A DNA stretch of 64,000 nucleotides, taken from positions 760,501 through 824,500 of the forward strand of contig NZ_AP026968.1 of the NCBI RefSeq assembly GCF_037076355.1, read 5' to 3'. Below, piece after piece: positions 1-9,310 of this stretch (the stretch's first letter is position 1; every line of letters starts with the position of its first letter). A program made the translations under genes and the position numbers. The notes under the pieces are model-generated. The model had not been told where the DNA came from. It did not search any database and worked only from the letters and a program-made list of their open reading frames with translations. This stretch comes from Streptococcus parapneumoniae. GTDB lineage: Bacteria; Bacillota; Bacilli; Lactobacillales; Streptococcaceae.

Positions 1-1
1 A

Positions 2-304
<303 letters not shown>

Positions 305-314
305 GAGGTGATCT

Positions 315-734
315 ATGGCTCAGTTAACTGTCCAGATCGTGACACCAGATGGCCTCGTCTATGATCACCATGCCAGCTATGTATCGGTTCGAACTCTGGA
401 TGGTGAGATGGGGATCTTGCCACGACATGAAAATATGATTGCGGTTTTAGCAGTTGATGAAGTAAAGGTAAAACGTATTGATGACGAAGATCACGTGAAC
501 TGGATTGCAGTAAACGGCGGTGTTATTGAAATTGCCAATGATATGATCACAATCGTCGCTGACTCTGCAGAACGTGCTCGTGATATCGATGTCAGTCGTG
601 CAGAACGTGCCAAGCTTCGTGCAGAACGTGCAATTGAAGAAGCACAAGACAAACACTTGATTGACCAAGAACGTCGTGCGAAGATTGCACTGCAACGTGC
701 CATTAACCGTATTAATGTCGGAAATAGACTATAA
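315..734 (+). CDS. atpC: ATP synthase F1 subunit epsilon
   Basis: 139 residues, the usual size for AtpC. The N-terminal beta-sandwich ([17 protein letters not shown], then [16 protein letters not shown]) is the epsilon hallmark. The C-terminal helical hairpin, rich in A, E and R (about residues 90-135), is the part that regulates ATP hydrolysis in this family. It is the last gene of the atp operon and is followed at once by a rho-independent terminator. Function is inferred from family and position. Confidence 0.96.
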   Translation: MAQLTVQIVTPDGLVYDHHASYVSVRTLDGEMGILPRHENMIAVLAVDEVKVKRIDDEDHVNWIAVNGGVIEIANDMITIVADSAERARDIDVSRAERAKLRAERAIEEAQDKHLIDQERRAKIALQRAINRINVGNRL

Positions 735-740
735 GAAAAA

Positions 741-772
741 AATGAACTTGAAAATACCAAGTTCATTTTTTA
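741..772 (+). terminator. Rho-independent terminator of the atp operon
   Basis: AATGAACTTG pairs perfectly with CAAGTTCATT (10 bp, 7-base loop) and runs into a T tract. The A-rich left flank means it could also serve the convergent minus-strand lactonase gene that ends at 782. Confidence 0.9.
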
Positions 773-781
773 TATGTTTTA

Positions 782-1795
782 TTAAGGAGCAAAACGGATG
801 CAGACTGCTTCGGGAATATGGAAGTCATTGGAGAGTTCTGCTAGACGACCATTGTCACAATTACGTTTAAAGACAGTTGCATTGTCAGAGTCTTGGTGGA
901 CAGCAATGAGAAATTTTTGGTCAGGTGTCAAATCAAAATCACGTGGGGTTTTACCATGTGTTGGAACGATTTCTAGCAATTCTAAGCTACCATCCGCAAG
1001 GATGGTATATACTGCGATAGAATCATGGCCACGGTTAGAAGCGTAGAGGTATTTACCGTCTTTAGAGAGACGAATAGCAGCGGTTCCATTAAAGCCTTCG
1101 TAAGCTTCTGGTAAAGTTGAAATCACTTGCATACGTTCAAATTCGCCAACGCCATCGTAGATTAAAACCTCGATAGTACTATTGAGTTCACAAATGAGAT
1201 AAGCGATTTTATAGTGGTTATGGAAAACGATATGGCGTGAGCCTGCTCCTGGCCGGCTGTGATAGGTATAGAGTTTAGATAATTTCCCTTCTTGATCAAG
1301 GTCATAAGTGATGACTTGGTCAGTACCCAAATCACAGGTCACTAGATAGTGGTCAGGTGTTAAATCTGTATAGTGAACATGAGGAGATGCTTGATTCTCA
1401 TGTGGACCTTGGCCACTGTGTTGATCTACATCACTAAATAAAAGACTACCATCTTCCTGACGTTTATAAACAAGCACCTGTCCTTTGTGGTAGTTGGCTG
1501 CATAGACCAAATTACGCTTTTCATCGACAGCAACATAACAGTGGGGGGCTCCTTCCTCAACGACATGATTTAATAAAGTCCCGTCAGTTTGATAGGCTGC
1601 AATTCCCCCCTTATCGTCTTGGCTACCAACAGTGTATAGGTGTTGGTGCTGGTCAAAAGCAAGGTAGGTTGGACTTGGCTCAGCTGCAAAAAGTTCTAGA
1701 TTTGAAAGCTGACCAGTTTCTGTATCAAAGTCAGCCTTGTAAATCCCTTGGGAAGTCCGACGTGTATAAGTTCCAAAATAAACAGTTTCTTTCAT
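782..1795 (-). CDS. Lactonase family protein (6-phosphogluconolactonase-like beta-propeller)
   Basis: 337 residues from the ATG at 1793-1795, chosen because AGAGG lies 7 bases upstream; a longer reading from 1846 lacks a ribosome site. The start MKETVYFGTYTRRTSQGIY and recurring motifs such as SPHVHYTDLTPD, GSRHIVFH, YLYASNRGHDSIAVY and TPRDFDLTPD are those of the seven-bladed propeller lactonase family (YkgB/Pgl type). The family hydrolyses 6-phosphogluconolactone in the oxidative pentose phosphate pathway. The exact substrate is inferred. It has no signal peptide, so it should be cytosolic. It is divergent from the next gene and has a TATAAT-type -10 on the minus strand near 1822-1827. Confidence 0.85.
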   Translation of the reverse strand: MKETVYFGTYTRRTSQGIYKADFDTETGQLSNLELFAAEPSPTYLAFDQHQHLYTVGSQDDKGGIAAYQTDGTLLNHVVEEGAPHCYVAVDEKRNLVYAANYHKGQVLVYKRQEDGSLLFSDVDQHSGQGPHENQASPHVHYTDLTPDHYLVTCDLGTDQVITYDLDQEGKLSKLYTYHSRPGAGSRHIVFHNHYKIAYLICELNSTIEVLIYDGVGEFERMQVISTLPEAYEGFNGTAAIRLSKDGKYLYASNRGHDSIAVYTILADGSLELLEIVPTHGKTPRDFDLTPDQKFLIAVHQDSDNATVFKRNCDNGRLAELSNDFHIPEAVCIRFAP

Positions 1796-1938
1796 AACGT
1801 TACCTCTACATAAAGATAAGACTATTATATCACAAAAACAAGCCAATTAAAGACATCCAATTAGATGTAAGCACTTTAAAAAAGAGTTATTTTGATTTAA
1901 AAATGGTATAATGAGAGAACGACAGAAAGGAATTATAT

Positions 1939-3105
1939 ATGGAACAAAAAGAGAAACATTTTAGCCTATCTTGGTTTTTTAAGTGGTTTTTAGATAACAA
2001 GGCCATTACGGTATTTTTAGTAACCTTATTATTGGGACTGAATCTTTTTATTTTAAGTAATATTAGTTTTCTATTTTCACCTGTTTTAGACTTTTTAGCA
2101 GTTGTGATGTTGCCAGTCATTCTGTCTGGTTTGTTATATTATTTGTTGAATCCTATTGTTGATTGGATGGAGAAGCATAAGGTTAATCGTGTTATAGCTA
2201 TCACTATTGTCTTTGTTATCATCGCTCTCTTTATCATTTGGGGCTTGGCAGTAGCTATTCCAAATCTGCAACGTCAGGTCTTAACATTTGCAAGAAATGT
2301 CCCAATCTACCTAGAAGATGCTGACAGAGTTATTAATGATTTGGTAACCAAGCATTTACCAGATGATTTCAGGCCTCAGTTAGAACAAGTTTTGACAAAC
2401 TTCTCTAGCCAGGCTACAGTTTGGGCAAGTAAGGTTTCATCTCGAGCAGTCAACTGGGTGAGTGCCTTTATTAGTGGGGCTTCTCAAGTGATTGTTGCCT
2501 TGATTATCGTTCCGTTCATGCTCTTTTATCTCTTGCGTGATGGGAAAGGCTTGCGTAACTATTTGACCCAATTCATGCCAAGAAAATTGAAAGAACCTGT
2601 TGGACAAGTTTTGTCAGACGTGAATCAGCAGTTGTCCAACTATGTTAGAGGGCAAGTAACAGTGGCTATTATTGTAGCAGTAATGTTTATTATCTTCTTT
2701 AAGATTATCGGTCTACGTTATGCGGTTACGCTTGGTGTTACTGCTGGTATTTTAAATCTGGTTCCTTATCTTGGTAGTTTCCTAGCCATGCTTCCTGCCC
2801 TAGTCTTGGGCTTGATTGCTGGGCCAGTCATGCTTTTGAAAGTAGTGATTGTCTTTATCGTAGAACAAACTATTGAAGGCCGTTTTGTCTCTCCATTGAT
2901 TTTGGGAAGTCAATTAAACATCCATCCTATTAATGTTCTCTTTGTCTTGTTAACTTCGGGCTCTATGTTTGGTATTTGGGGAGTCTTGCTTGGTATTCCA
3001 GTTTATGCCTCTGCTAAAGTTGTCATTTCAGCCATTTTTGAATGGTATAAGGTAGTCAGTGGTCTATATGAATTAGAGGGCGAGGAAGTCAAGAGTGAAC
3101 AATAG
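1939..3105 (+). CDS. AI-2E family transporter (PerM/YtvI-like membrane protein)
   Basis: 388 residues with about seven hydrophobic segments: two near residues 25-75, one near 90-110, then 170-200 and the cluster 235-370. The long loop at about 110-170 and the motifs GLLYYLLNPIVDWMEKH, FYLLRDG and EGRFVSPLILGSQLNIHP are typical of the AI-2E/PerM family. Substrate is unknown: some members are linked to autoinducer-2 export, others to ion antiport. AAAGGA precedes the ATG by 8-9 bases. An extended -10 (TGGTATAAT) lies at about 1904-1913. The stop overlaps the next gene by 11 bases, so the two are probably translationally coupled. Confidence 0.85.
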   Translation: MEQKEKHFSLSWFFKWFLDNKAITVFLVTLLLGLNLFILSNISFLFSPVLDFLAVVMLPVILSGLLYYLLNPIVDWMEKHKVNRVIAITIVFVIIALFIIWGLAVAIPNLQRQVLTFARNVPIYLEDADRVINDLVTKHLPDDFRPQLEQVLTNFSSQATVWASKVSSRAVNWVSAFISGASQVIVALIIVPFMLFYLLRDGKGLRNYLTQFMPRKLKEPVGQVLSDVNQQLSNYVRGQVTVAIIVAVMFIIFFKIIGLRYAVTLGVTAGILNLVPYLGSFLAMLPALVLGLIAGPVMLLKVVIVFIVEQTIEGRFVSPLILGSQLNIHPINVLFVLLTSGSMFGIWGVLLGIPVYASAKVVISAIFEWYKVVSGLYELEGEEVKSEQ

Positions 3106-4324
3106 TCAACAGATGTTACAGGCTTTGGAAGAGCAAGATTTAGCCAAGGCTGAGCATTATTTCGCTAAAGCTTTAGAAAATGATTCAAGTGACCTTCTGT
3201 ATGAGTTGGCAACTTATCTTGAAGGAATTGGTTTCTATCCTCAGGCCAAGGAAATTTACCTGAAAATCGTAGAGGATTTTCCAGAGGTTCATCTTAATCT
3301 AGCGGCTATTGCTAGCGAAGATGGTCAAATCGAAGAAGCCTTCGCTTATCTTGAGGAAATCAAAGCTGACAGTGACTGGTATGTTTCGGCTTTGCTTCTT
3401 AAGGCAGACCTCTACCAGCTGGAGGGTTTGACAGATGTAGCGCGTGAGAAATTGCTGGAGGCTTTGACCTACTCAGAGGATCCTCTCTTGATATTGGGCT
3501 TGGCAGAATTGGATAGTGAGTTGGAAAATTACCAAGAGGCCATTCAAGGCTATGCCCAGTTAGATAATCGTACTATTTATGAGCAAACAGGCATTTCGAC
3601 CTATCAACGAATTGGCTTTGCCTATGCCCAGTTAGGGAAATTTGAAACGGCCACAGAGTTTTTAGAAAAAGCCCTGGAGTTAGAATACGATGACCTAACA
3701 GCTTTTGAGTTGGCCAGTCTTTACTTTGATCAAGAAGAATACCAAAAGGCCGTCCTCTACTTTAAGCAGATCGATACCATTTCTCCTGACTTTGAAGGTT
3801 ATGAGTATGGATATAGCCAGGCCTTACATAAGGAACATCAAGTTCAAGAAGCACTACGTATCGCTAAGCAAGGCTTAGAGAAAAATCCCTTTGAAACTCG
3901 CCTCTTGCTAGCTGCTTCGCAATTCTCTTATGAATTGCATGATGCTAGTGGTGCAGAAAATTACCTCCTTACTGCTAAAGCAGATGCTGAGGATACGGAA
4001 GAAATCTTACTCCGTTTAGCCACTATTTATCTGGAGCAGGAGCGTTATGAGGATATTATAGACTTGCAGAGCGATGAGCCAGAAAATCTCTTGACCAAAT
4101 GGATGATTGCTCGTTCCTATCAAGAAATGGAAGATTTAGATACCGCCTACGAGCATTACCAAGGGTTGGCAGGAGATTTGAAGGACAATCCAGAATTTCT
4201 GGAACACTATATCTATCTCTTGCGTGAATTGGGACATTTTGAAGAAGCAAAAGTCCATGCTCACGCTTACTTAAAACTGATTCCAGATGATGTGCAAATG
4301 CAAGAACTGTTTGAGAGATTGTAA
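3095..4324 (+). CDS. Tetratricopeptide repeat protein
   Basis: 409 residues of mostly alpha-helical TPR-like repeats, for example ALEEQDLAKAEHYFAKALEN, AYAQLGKFETATEFLEKALE, LYFDQEEYQKAVLYFKQI and LATIYLEQERYEDIIDL. The start is GTG at 3095, preceded by GAGGAAG and placed inside the end of the AI-2E gene. There is no signal peptide or membrane segment, so it is probably a cytosolic scaffold or interaction protein. Its partner may be the overlapping membrane protein (inference). A terminator follows. Confidence 0.85.
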   Translation: MNNSQQMLQALEEQDLAKAEHYFAKALENDSSDLLYELATYLEGIGFYPQAKEIYLKIVEDFPEVHLNLAAIASEDGQIEEAFAYLEEIKADSDWYVSALLLKADLYQLEGLTDVAREKLLEALTYSEDPLLILGLAELDSELENYQEAIQGYAQLDNRTIYEQTGISTYQRIGFAYAQLGKFETATEFLEKALELEYDDLTAFELASLYFDQEEYQKAVLYFKQIDTISPDFEGYEYGYSQALHKEHQVQEALRIAKQGLEKNPFETRLLLAASQFSYELHDASGAENYLLTAKADAEDTEEILLRLATIYLEQERYEDIIDLQSDEPENLLTKWMIARSYQEMEDLDTAYEHYQGLAGDLKDNPEFLEHYIYLLRELGHFEEAKVHAHAYLKLIPDDVQMQELFERL

Positions 4325-4342
4325 GAATATTTAAACATATAG

Positions 4343-4380
4343 AACTGTAGTTTATCTCTTTTGATAGCTACGGTTTTTAT
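4343..4380 (+). terminator. Rho-independent terminator after the TPR gene
   Basis: A GTAG/CTAC stem with an inner TATC/GATA helix is followed by GGTTTTTATTT. It separates the AI-2E/TPR pair from the amino-acid ABC operon. Confidence 0.7.
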
Positions 4381-4412
4381 TTGTATATGATAGAATTTTT
4401 TTGCAAAAATGG

Positions 4413-4441
4413 TTGGTTATTTTGTTTATTCATGCTATAAT
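4413..4441 (+). promoter_or_regulatory. Sigma-A promoter of the amino-acid ABC operon
   Basis: TTGGTT (4413-4418), a 17-base spacer, then TATAAT (4436-4441). The start codon of the permease is about 30 bases downstream with AGGAGG in between. Confidence 0.7.
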
Positions 4442-4469
4442 AGGAACAATTACTTTTAGGAGGTGCAGT

Positions 4470-5111
4470 ATGTCTTATTTATTTGAGATATTACCGAGTT
4501 TACTGAATGGTGCGAGCACGACTGTACAGGTCTTTGCACTGGTCTTGATTTTTTCTATTCCCTTGGGCGTTTTGATTGCCTTTGCCTTGCAAGTCCATTG
4601 GAAGCCCCTCCATTATCTGATTAACATTTACATCTGGGTTATGCGAGGAACCCCCTTACTCTTGCAACTGATTTTTATTTATTATGTGCTCCCAAGTATT
4701 GGGATTCGTTTAGACCGCCTTCCTGCAGCTATTATTGCCTTTGTTCTCAACTATGCAGCTTACTTTGCAGAAATTTTCCGTGGGGGAATTGACACTATTC
4801 CAAGAGGACAGTATGAGGCTGCCAAGGTCTTGAAGTTTAGCCCTTTTGACACAGTGCGCTATATTATCTTGCCCCAAGTGACCAAGATCGTGCTTCCTAG
4901 TGTCTTTAATGAAGTTATGAGTTTGGTCAAGGATACTTCTTTGGTCTATGCTCTCGGAATTTCAGACCTTATCTTGGCTAGTCGAACAGCTGCCAACCGT
5001 GATGCTAGTCTAGTTCCTATGTTCTTGGCAGGAGCCATTTACTTGATTTTGATTGGGATTGTGACAATTATTTCCAAAAAAGTTGAGAAGAAGTATAGTT
5101 ATTATAGATAG
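4470..5111 (+). CDS. Polar amino-acid ABC transporter, permease
   Basis: 213 residues from the ATG at 4470 (MSYLFEILP), chosen because AGGAGGTGC sits just upstream; in-frame codons before it form no plausible protein. HisM/GlnP-type permease with about five hydrophobic segments. It carries the EAA loop IPRGQYEAAKVLKFSPFD, which docks on the ATPase, and the motif RGTPLLLQLIFIYY. It is the first gene of a permease-ATPase-binding lipoprotein operon. Substrate is not determinable from sequence beyond a polar amino acid. Confidence 0.92.
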   Translation: MSYLFEILPSLLNGASTTVQVFALVLIFSIPLGVLIAFALQVHWKPLHYLINIYIWVMRGTPLLLQLIFIYYVLPSIGIRLDRLPAAIIAFVLNYAAYFAEIFRGGIDTIPRGQYEAAKVLKFSPFDTVRYIILPQVTKIVLPSVFNEVMSLVKDTSLVYALGISDLILASRTAANRDASLVPMFLAGAIYLILIGIVTIISKKVEKKYSYYR

Positions 5112-5120
5112 GAGGCTGCC

Positions 5121-5750
5121 ATGTTAGAATTACGAAATATCAATAAGAAATTTGGAGACAAACAAATCCTGTCTAATTTCAGTCTAAGTATTCCTGAAAA
5201 GCAAATCCTGGCTATCGTTGGACCTTCTGGTGGAGGTAAGACAACTCTTTTACGTATGCTTGCAGGTCTTGAAACTATTGATTCAGGGCAAATCTTTTAT
5301 AATGGACAACCTTTAGAGCTGGATGAATTACAGAAGCGCAATCTACTGGGATTTGTATTCCAAGATTTTCAACTGTTCCCTCATTTATCAGTTCTGGACA
5401 ATTTGACTTTATCGCCTGTGAAGACCATGGGGATGAAGCAGGAGGAGGCTGAGAAGAAGGCGCGTGGTCTCTTGGAACAATTAGGACTAGCAGGGCATGC
5501 AGATGCCTATCCATTTTCATTATCTGGTGGGCAAAAGCAGCGGGTGGCCTTGGCGCGTGCTATGATGATCGACCCAGAAATCATTGGCTACGATGAACCA
5601 ACTTCTGCCCTAGATCCAGAATTGCGCTTGGAAGTGGAGAAGCTAATCTTGCAAAATAGGGAACTTGGGATGACACAGATTGTGGTAACCCACGATTTGC
5701 AGTTCGCGGAAAATATTGCAGATGTATTATTGAAAGTAGAACCTAAATAG
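5121..5750 (+). CDS. Polar amino-acid ABC transporter, ATP-binding protein
   Basis: 209 residues, shorter than the usual 240-250 because the C-terminal extension is nearly absent. Walker A is GPSGGGKTTL (a GGGKT variant of the usual GSGKS), the signature is LSGGQKQRVALARAM, Walker B is IIGYDEPTSALD, and the switch His is in VVTHDLQF. It lies 9 bases after the permease with GGAGG and 12 bases before the binding-protein gene, so it energises that importer. Confidence 0.93.
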   Translation: MLELRNINKKFGDKQILSNFSLSIPEKQILAIVGPSGGGKTTLLRMLAGLETIDSGQIFYNGQPLELDELQKRNLLGFVFQDFQLFPHLSVLDNLTLSPVKTMGMKQEEAEKKARGLLEQLGLAGHADAYPFSLSGGQKQRVALARAMMIDPEIIGYDEPTSALDPELRLEVEKLILQNRELGMTQIVVTHDLQFAENIADVLLKVEPK

Positions 5751-5762
5751 GAGGAAAAATTG

Positions 5763-6599
5763 ATGAAAAAATGGATGCTTGTATTAGTCAGTCTGATGAC
5801 TGCTTTGTTCTTGGTAGCTTGTGGGAAAAATGCTAGCGAAACTAGTGGAGATAATTGGTCTAAGTACGAGTCTAACAAGTCTATTACTATTGGATTTGAT
5901 AGTACTTTTGTTCCAATGGGATTTGCTCAGAAAGATGGTTCTTATGCAGGATTTGATATTGATTTAGCTACAGCTGTTTTTGAAAAATACGGAATTACGG
6001 TAAATTGGCAACCGATTGATTGGGATTTGAAAGAAGCTGAATTGACAAAAGGAACGATTGATCTGATTTGGAATGGTTATTCCGCTACAGATGAACGCCG
6101 TGAAAAGGTGGCATTCAGTAACTCATATATGAAGAATGAGCAGGTATTGGTGACCAAGAAATCATCTGGTATCACGACTGCAAAGGATATGGCTGGAAAG
6201 ACATTAGGAGCTCAAGCTGGCTCATCTGGTTATGCGGACTTTGAAGCAAACCCAGCGATTTTGAAGGATATTGTCGCTAATAAGGAAGCGAATCAATACC
6301 AAACCTTTAATGAAGCCTTGATTGATTTGAAAAATGATCGAATTGATGGTCTATTGATTGATCGTGTCTATGCAAACTATTATTTAGAAGCAGAAGGCGT
6401 TTTAAACGATTATAATGTCTTTACAGTTGGACTAGAAACAGAAGCTTTTGCGGTTGGAGCCCGTAAGGAAGATACAACCTTGGTTAAGAAGATAAATGAA
6501 GCTTTTTCTAGTCTTTACAAGGACGGTAAATTCCAAGAAATCAGCCAAAAATGGTTTGGAGAAGATGTAGCAACCAAAGAAGTAAAAGAAGGACAGTAA
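5763..6599 (+). CDS. Amino-acid ABC transporter substrate-binding lipoprotein
   Basis: 278 residues from the ATG at 5763. An in-frame TTG at 5760 sits too close to the GGAGG. The signal peptide ends in the lipobox LVAC, with lipidated Cys near residue 20. The mature part is a family 3 solute-binding protein: SITIGFDSTFVPMGF, GFDIDLATAVFEKYG and WNGYSATDERREKVAFS form lobe 1, AGKTLGAQAGSSG the hinge. It would be anchored outside the membrane and deliver ligand to the preceding permease. Likely the same product as the pneumococcal amino-acid binding protein at this locus (AatB), but I leave the symbol blank. Confidence 0.92.
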   Translation: MKKWMLVLVSLMTALFLVACGKNASETSGDNWSKYESNKSITIGFDSTFVPMGFAQKDGSYAGFDIDLATAVFEKYGITVNWQPIDWDLKEAELTKGTIDLIWNGYSATDERREKVAFSNSYMKNEQVLVTKKSSGITTAKDMAGKTLGAQAGSSGYADFEANPAILKDIVANKEANQYQTFNEALIDLKNDRIDGLLIDRVYANYYLEAEGVLNDYNVFTVGLETEAFAVGARKEDTTLVKKINEAFSSLYKDGKFQEISQKWFGEDVATKEVKEGQ

Positions 6600-6621
6600 G
6601 ATAAAATAGTGGCTGAGACTG

Positions 6622-6650
6622 CGTTTTGATTAGCAAAACGTAGTTTTTTT
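6622..6650 (+). terminator. Rho-independent terminator of the amino-acid ABC operon
   Basis: CGTTTTG pairs with CAAAACG across a 5-base loop, followed by TAGTTTTTTT. Confidence 0.85.
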
Positions 6651-6715
6651 ATAATCTAGGAAAACGATAATAGCGATTGAATCTGCATAATTGAATATGG
6701 AATAGCCCACTGTGA

Positions 6716-6783
6716 TTTCTAAACCATTGTTAAAAATTGATTTGACTTCCAAAATTAAAATGTTCTGTAATGAAATGCTGATG
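6716..6783 (+). repeat. Degenerate copy of a dispersed ~70-bp repeat
   Basis: The stretch with CATTGTTAAAAATTGATTT and AAAATGTTCTG resembles segments near 22559, 25338 and 25484, and in reverse near 33280. No coding capacity. It may be the relic of an old insertion sequence or small non-autonomous element; only the similarity between copies is seen. Confidence 0.45.
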
Positions 6784-6802
6784 TAACTGTTTTAGGAACA
6801 AT

Positions 6803-6847
6803 AAAACGCATAATATCAAGGTTTTTGAACCTTATATTATGCGTTTT
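6803..6847. terminator. Large hairpin / bidirectional terminator between convergent genes
   Basis: AAAACGCATAATAT pairs perfectly with ATATTATGCGTTTT (14 bp), and inside it AAGGTT pairs with AACCTT. It lies between the plus-strand ABC operon and the minus-strand thioredoxin-like gene. The AAAACGCATA...TATGCGTTTT arms recur in the repeats at 22415-22461 and, degenerate, at 25792-25839, so it is probably the core of the same small palindromic element. Confidence 0.7.
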
Positions 6848-6866
6848 GTGATTGTTAGCTGATTTT

Positions 6867-7214
6867 TTACAATCCTGCGAAATCTTTGATTTCTTGTGCT
6901 GACATTGAAGAGTCGCAACGGACGTTGATTTGTCCATCTGCAACGTGAACAAAGCCTGGTACAGTTGGGATTCCATAGCGTGAGCGGAATGCTTGTAACT
7001 CATTGAGTTGGCTTGGTTCTTCACTGTTGATGAAGTAGATGTGAGCTTTGGTTTCAGCTACGACACCTGCCAAAGTACCTGCAAATTTACGGCAGTAAGG
7101 GCAAGTTTTACGACCGATAAAGAAGGTTGCAGTTTCTTTTTTATCAAGAGCTTCTTGCGCACGCGCAACTGTAGTGACTTCAAGGTCTTTGATGTTATCT
7201 AAAAATTGTTCCAT
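6867..7214 (-). CDS. bta: Thioredoxin-like protein (bacteriocin transport accessory type)
   Basis: 115 residues with a thioredoxin fold and a CPYC redox motif (RKTCPYCRKF, about residues 38-41), followed by IYFINSEEPSQLNELQAF and the cis-Pro region YGIPTVPGF. It lacks a signal peptide, so it should work in the cytosol as a dithiol oxidoreductase. Streptococcal relatives are annotated as bacteriocin transport accessory protein, but there is no bacteriocin gene nearby; a general thiol role is as likely. GAGG precedes the ATG. It is downstream of pgm on the same strand, separated by a terminator. Confidence 0.85.
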   Translation of the reverse strand: MEQFLDNIKDLEVTTVARAQEALDKKETATFFIGRKTCPYCRKFAGTLAGVVAETKAHIYFINSEEPSQLNELQAFRSRYGIPTVPGFVHVADGQINVRCDSSMSAQEIKDFAGL

Positions 7215-7283
7215 GAGATTACCTCGCTTTCATTGATATGTCTAGTATGCCATAAAGTTTCTAAAATTGCTTAGATTTGATAC

Positions 7284-7317
7284 GAAAAAAAGATGAGATT
7301 GGTTAGTCTCATCTTTT
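7284..7317 (-). terminator. Rho-independent terminator of pgm
   Basis: AAAAGATGAGA (7288-7298) pairs with TCTCATCTTTT (7307-7317). On the minus strand the stem is followed by a run of T. Confidence 0.85.
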
Positions 7318-7325
7318 ATAGGTCT

Positions 7326-9044
7326 TTATTTTACAAAAGCATTGATTTCTGCTTCGATGTTAGCGATTTTAGCTTGTGATTCTTCGTTTGTTTCTCCTAC
7401 AACTGCAATGTAGAACTTGATTTTTGGTTCTGTACCTGAAGGACGAACGGCAATCCATGAACCGTCAGCAAGTGTGTATTTCAACACATCACTTGGAGGA
7501 GTTGTCAAGTTTGTAACAGTTCCGTCTGCAGCAGTAGCTGTTTGAGCTTTGAAGTCTTCTACGACAGTGATAGCTGTTGCATTCCATTCTTTTGGAGCAT
7601 TGTTGCGGAATTTAGCCATAATCGCTTTGATTTGTTCTGCACCATCGACACCTGAAAGGGTAACAGAGATAGTCTTTTCTGCGTAGTAGCCGTACTCTTT
7701 GTAGATTTCTTCGATACCGTCAGCAAGGGTCAAACCACGTGAACGGTAGTAGGCAGCAAGTTCAGCAACGACTAGAACGGCTTGGATAGCATCTTTATCA
7801 CGTACGAATGGTTTAATCAAGTAACCGAAGCTTTCTTCAAATCCCATCATGTATGTGTGATTGTGTTGTTCTTCGAATTCTTGGATTTTTTCAGCGATAA
7901 ATTTGAAACCTGTCAAAACGTTGAACATAGTTGCGCCGTAGCTTTCAGCAATCTTTGTTACCAAGTCAGTTGATACGATAGATTTACATAGGGCTGCATT
8001 TTCAGGAAGAGTTCCAGCGTTTTTGTGGGCTTCCAAGATGTATTTTGCCATGATAGCACCGATTTGGTTACCTGAAAGGTTGAGGTAGCTACCATCTTTT
8101 TGAAGAACTTCAACACCAACACGGTCAGCATCAGGGTCAGTTGCCACAAGAACATCTGCACCAACTTGACGACCAAGTTCTTCAGCAAGGGCAAAGGCTG
8201 CTTGGCTTTCTGGGTTTGGAGATTTTACAGTTGAGAAGTCTGGATCAGCAGTTGCTTGCGCTTCAACTACTTGAACAGAGTCAAATCCTGCTTGGGCAAG
8301 AGCGCGACGAGCCAACATTTCACCAGTACCATGAAGTGGTGTGTAGACAATCTTCATGTCTTTACCGAATTCTTCAATCAAGGCTGGGTTGATGTTTACG
8401 TCCTTAACTTCTTTAAGGTATTCTACGTCAACAGCTTCGCCGATAACTTCAATCAAGCCAGAAGCTTTTTCAGTTTCCACATCAGCAACTTCAACTGCAA
8501 ATGGGTTTTCGATTGCACGGATATAAGTAGTCAAAGCGTCCGCATCGTGTGGAGGCATTTGTCCACCGTCTTCACCGTAAACCTTGTAACCGTTAAATGG
8601 AGCAGGGTTGTGGCTGGCTGTGACCATGATACCTGCGAAACAGTTGAGGTGACGAACTGCAAATGATAGTTCTGGAGTTGGACGAAGGCTTTCAAATACG
8701 TAAGATTTGATACCGTGTTTAGCAAGAACTGCCGCAGATTCAAAGGCAAACTCAGGTGAGAAGTGACGGCTATCGTAGGCGATTGCTACACCGCGTTCTT
8801 TTTCGTTTCCACCTTTTGACTCAATCAAACGAGCCAATCCCTCAGTAGCTTGACGAACAACATAGATGTTGATGCGGTTTGTACCAGCGCCAATCAAGCC
8901 ACGCATCCCTGCAGTACCAAATTCAAGATTTGTATAGAAGGCATCCTCCTTTGTTTTTTCGTCCATATTTTCCAAATCTTGGCGAAGGTAGTCAGGAAGC
9001 TCCGCAAAATCAACCCATTTCTGGTAATTTTCTTGGTAAGACAT
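7326..9044 (-). CDS. pgm: Phosphoglucomutase / phosphomannomutase
   Basis: 572 residues from the ATG at 9042-9044 (MSYQENYQKW). The ATG six bases upstream is too close to GGAG. Alpha-D-phosphohexomutase with the phosphoserine loop VTASHNP, the metal-binding loop DPDADR, the sugar-binding loop GFEESFGY and the phosphate-binding region RPSGTEPKIK. It interconverts glucose-6-phosphate and glucose-1-phosphate, feeding UDP-glucose for capsule and teichoic acid. Single-gene unit with its own terminator. Confidence 0.95.
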   Translation of the reverse strand: MSYQENYQKWVDFAELPDYLRQDLENMDEKTKEDAFYTNLEFGTAGMRGLIGAGTNRINIYVVRQATEGLARLIESKGGNEKERGVAIAYDSRHFSPEFAFESAAVLAKHGIKSYVFESLRPTPELSFAVRHLNCFAGIMVTASHNPAPFNGYKVYGEDGGQMPPHDADALTTYIRAIENPFAVEVADVETEKASGLIEVIGEAVDVEYLKEVKDVNINPALIEEFGKDMKIVYTPLHGTGEMLARRALAQAGFDSVQVVEAQATADPDFSTVKSPNPESQAAFALAEELGRQVGADVLVATDPDADRVGVEVLQKDGSYLNLSGNQIGAIMAKYILEAHKNAGTLPENAALCKSIVSTDLVTKIAESYGATMFNVLTGFKFIAEKIQEFEEQHNHTYMMGFEESFGYLIKPFVRDKDAIQAVLVVAELAAYYRSRGLTLADGIEEIYKEYGYYAEKTISVTLSGVDGAEQIKAIMAKFRNNAPKEWNATAITVVEDFKAQTATAADGTVTNLTTPPSDVLKYTLADGSWIAVRPSGTEPKIKFYIAVVGETNEESQAKIANIEAEINAFVK

Positions 9045-9122
9045 TAACATTCTCCTTTATTTTTAAAACATTTAATCAGTTTGATTATATCATTTTTTTT
9101 AGTTTTAGTAAAACCTTATCTG

Positions 9123-9150
9123 CTTCGAAAATCTCTTCAAACCAGGTCAG
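9123..9150 (-). repeat. boxC remnant of a BOX element
   Basis: Read on the minus strand it contains GGTTTGAAGAGATTTTCGAA, the conserved 3' end of pneumococcal BOX elements. No boxA or boxB adjoins it. Confidence 0.75.
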
Positions 9151-9267
9151 ATTGAATTTGGGGTTTATACGATGTTGAGGCTAGGAAAAATTCAATCTCA
9201 GTAAAAAAGTAAGTCTTTTTATACCCAACCTCAAAACAGTGTTTGGAGTAATCTGTGACTCGACATT

Positions 9268-9310
9268 TAGTTCTAAGAATGCCATCTTGACCAGATGGTT
9301 TTCTTGACCG
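9268..9310 (-). pseudogene. Internal fragment of an Rpn-type gene
   Basis: About 43 bases immediately after the stop of the complete Rpn copy match the internal codons GQENHLVKMAFLEL found around 9722-9765 of that same copy. It is a short leftover of another copy, joined directly to the end of the intact gene. Confidence 0.7.
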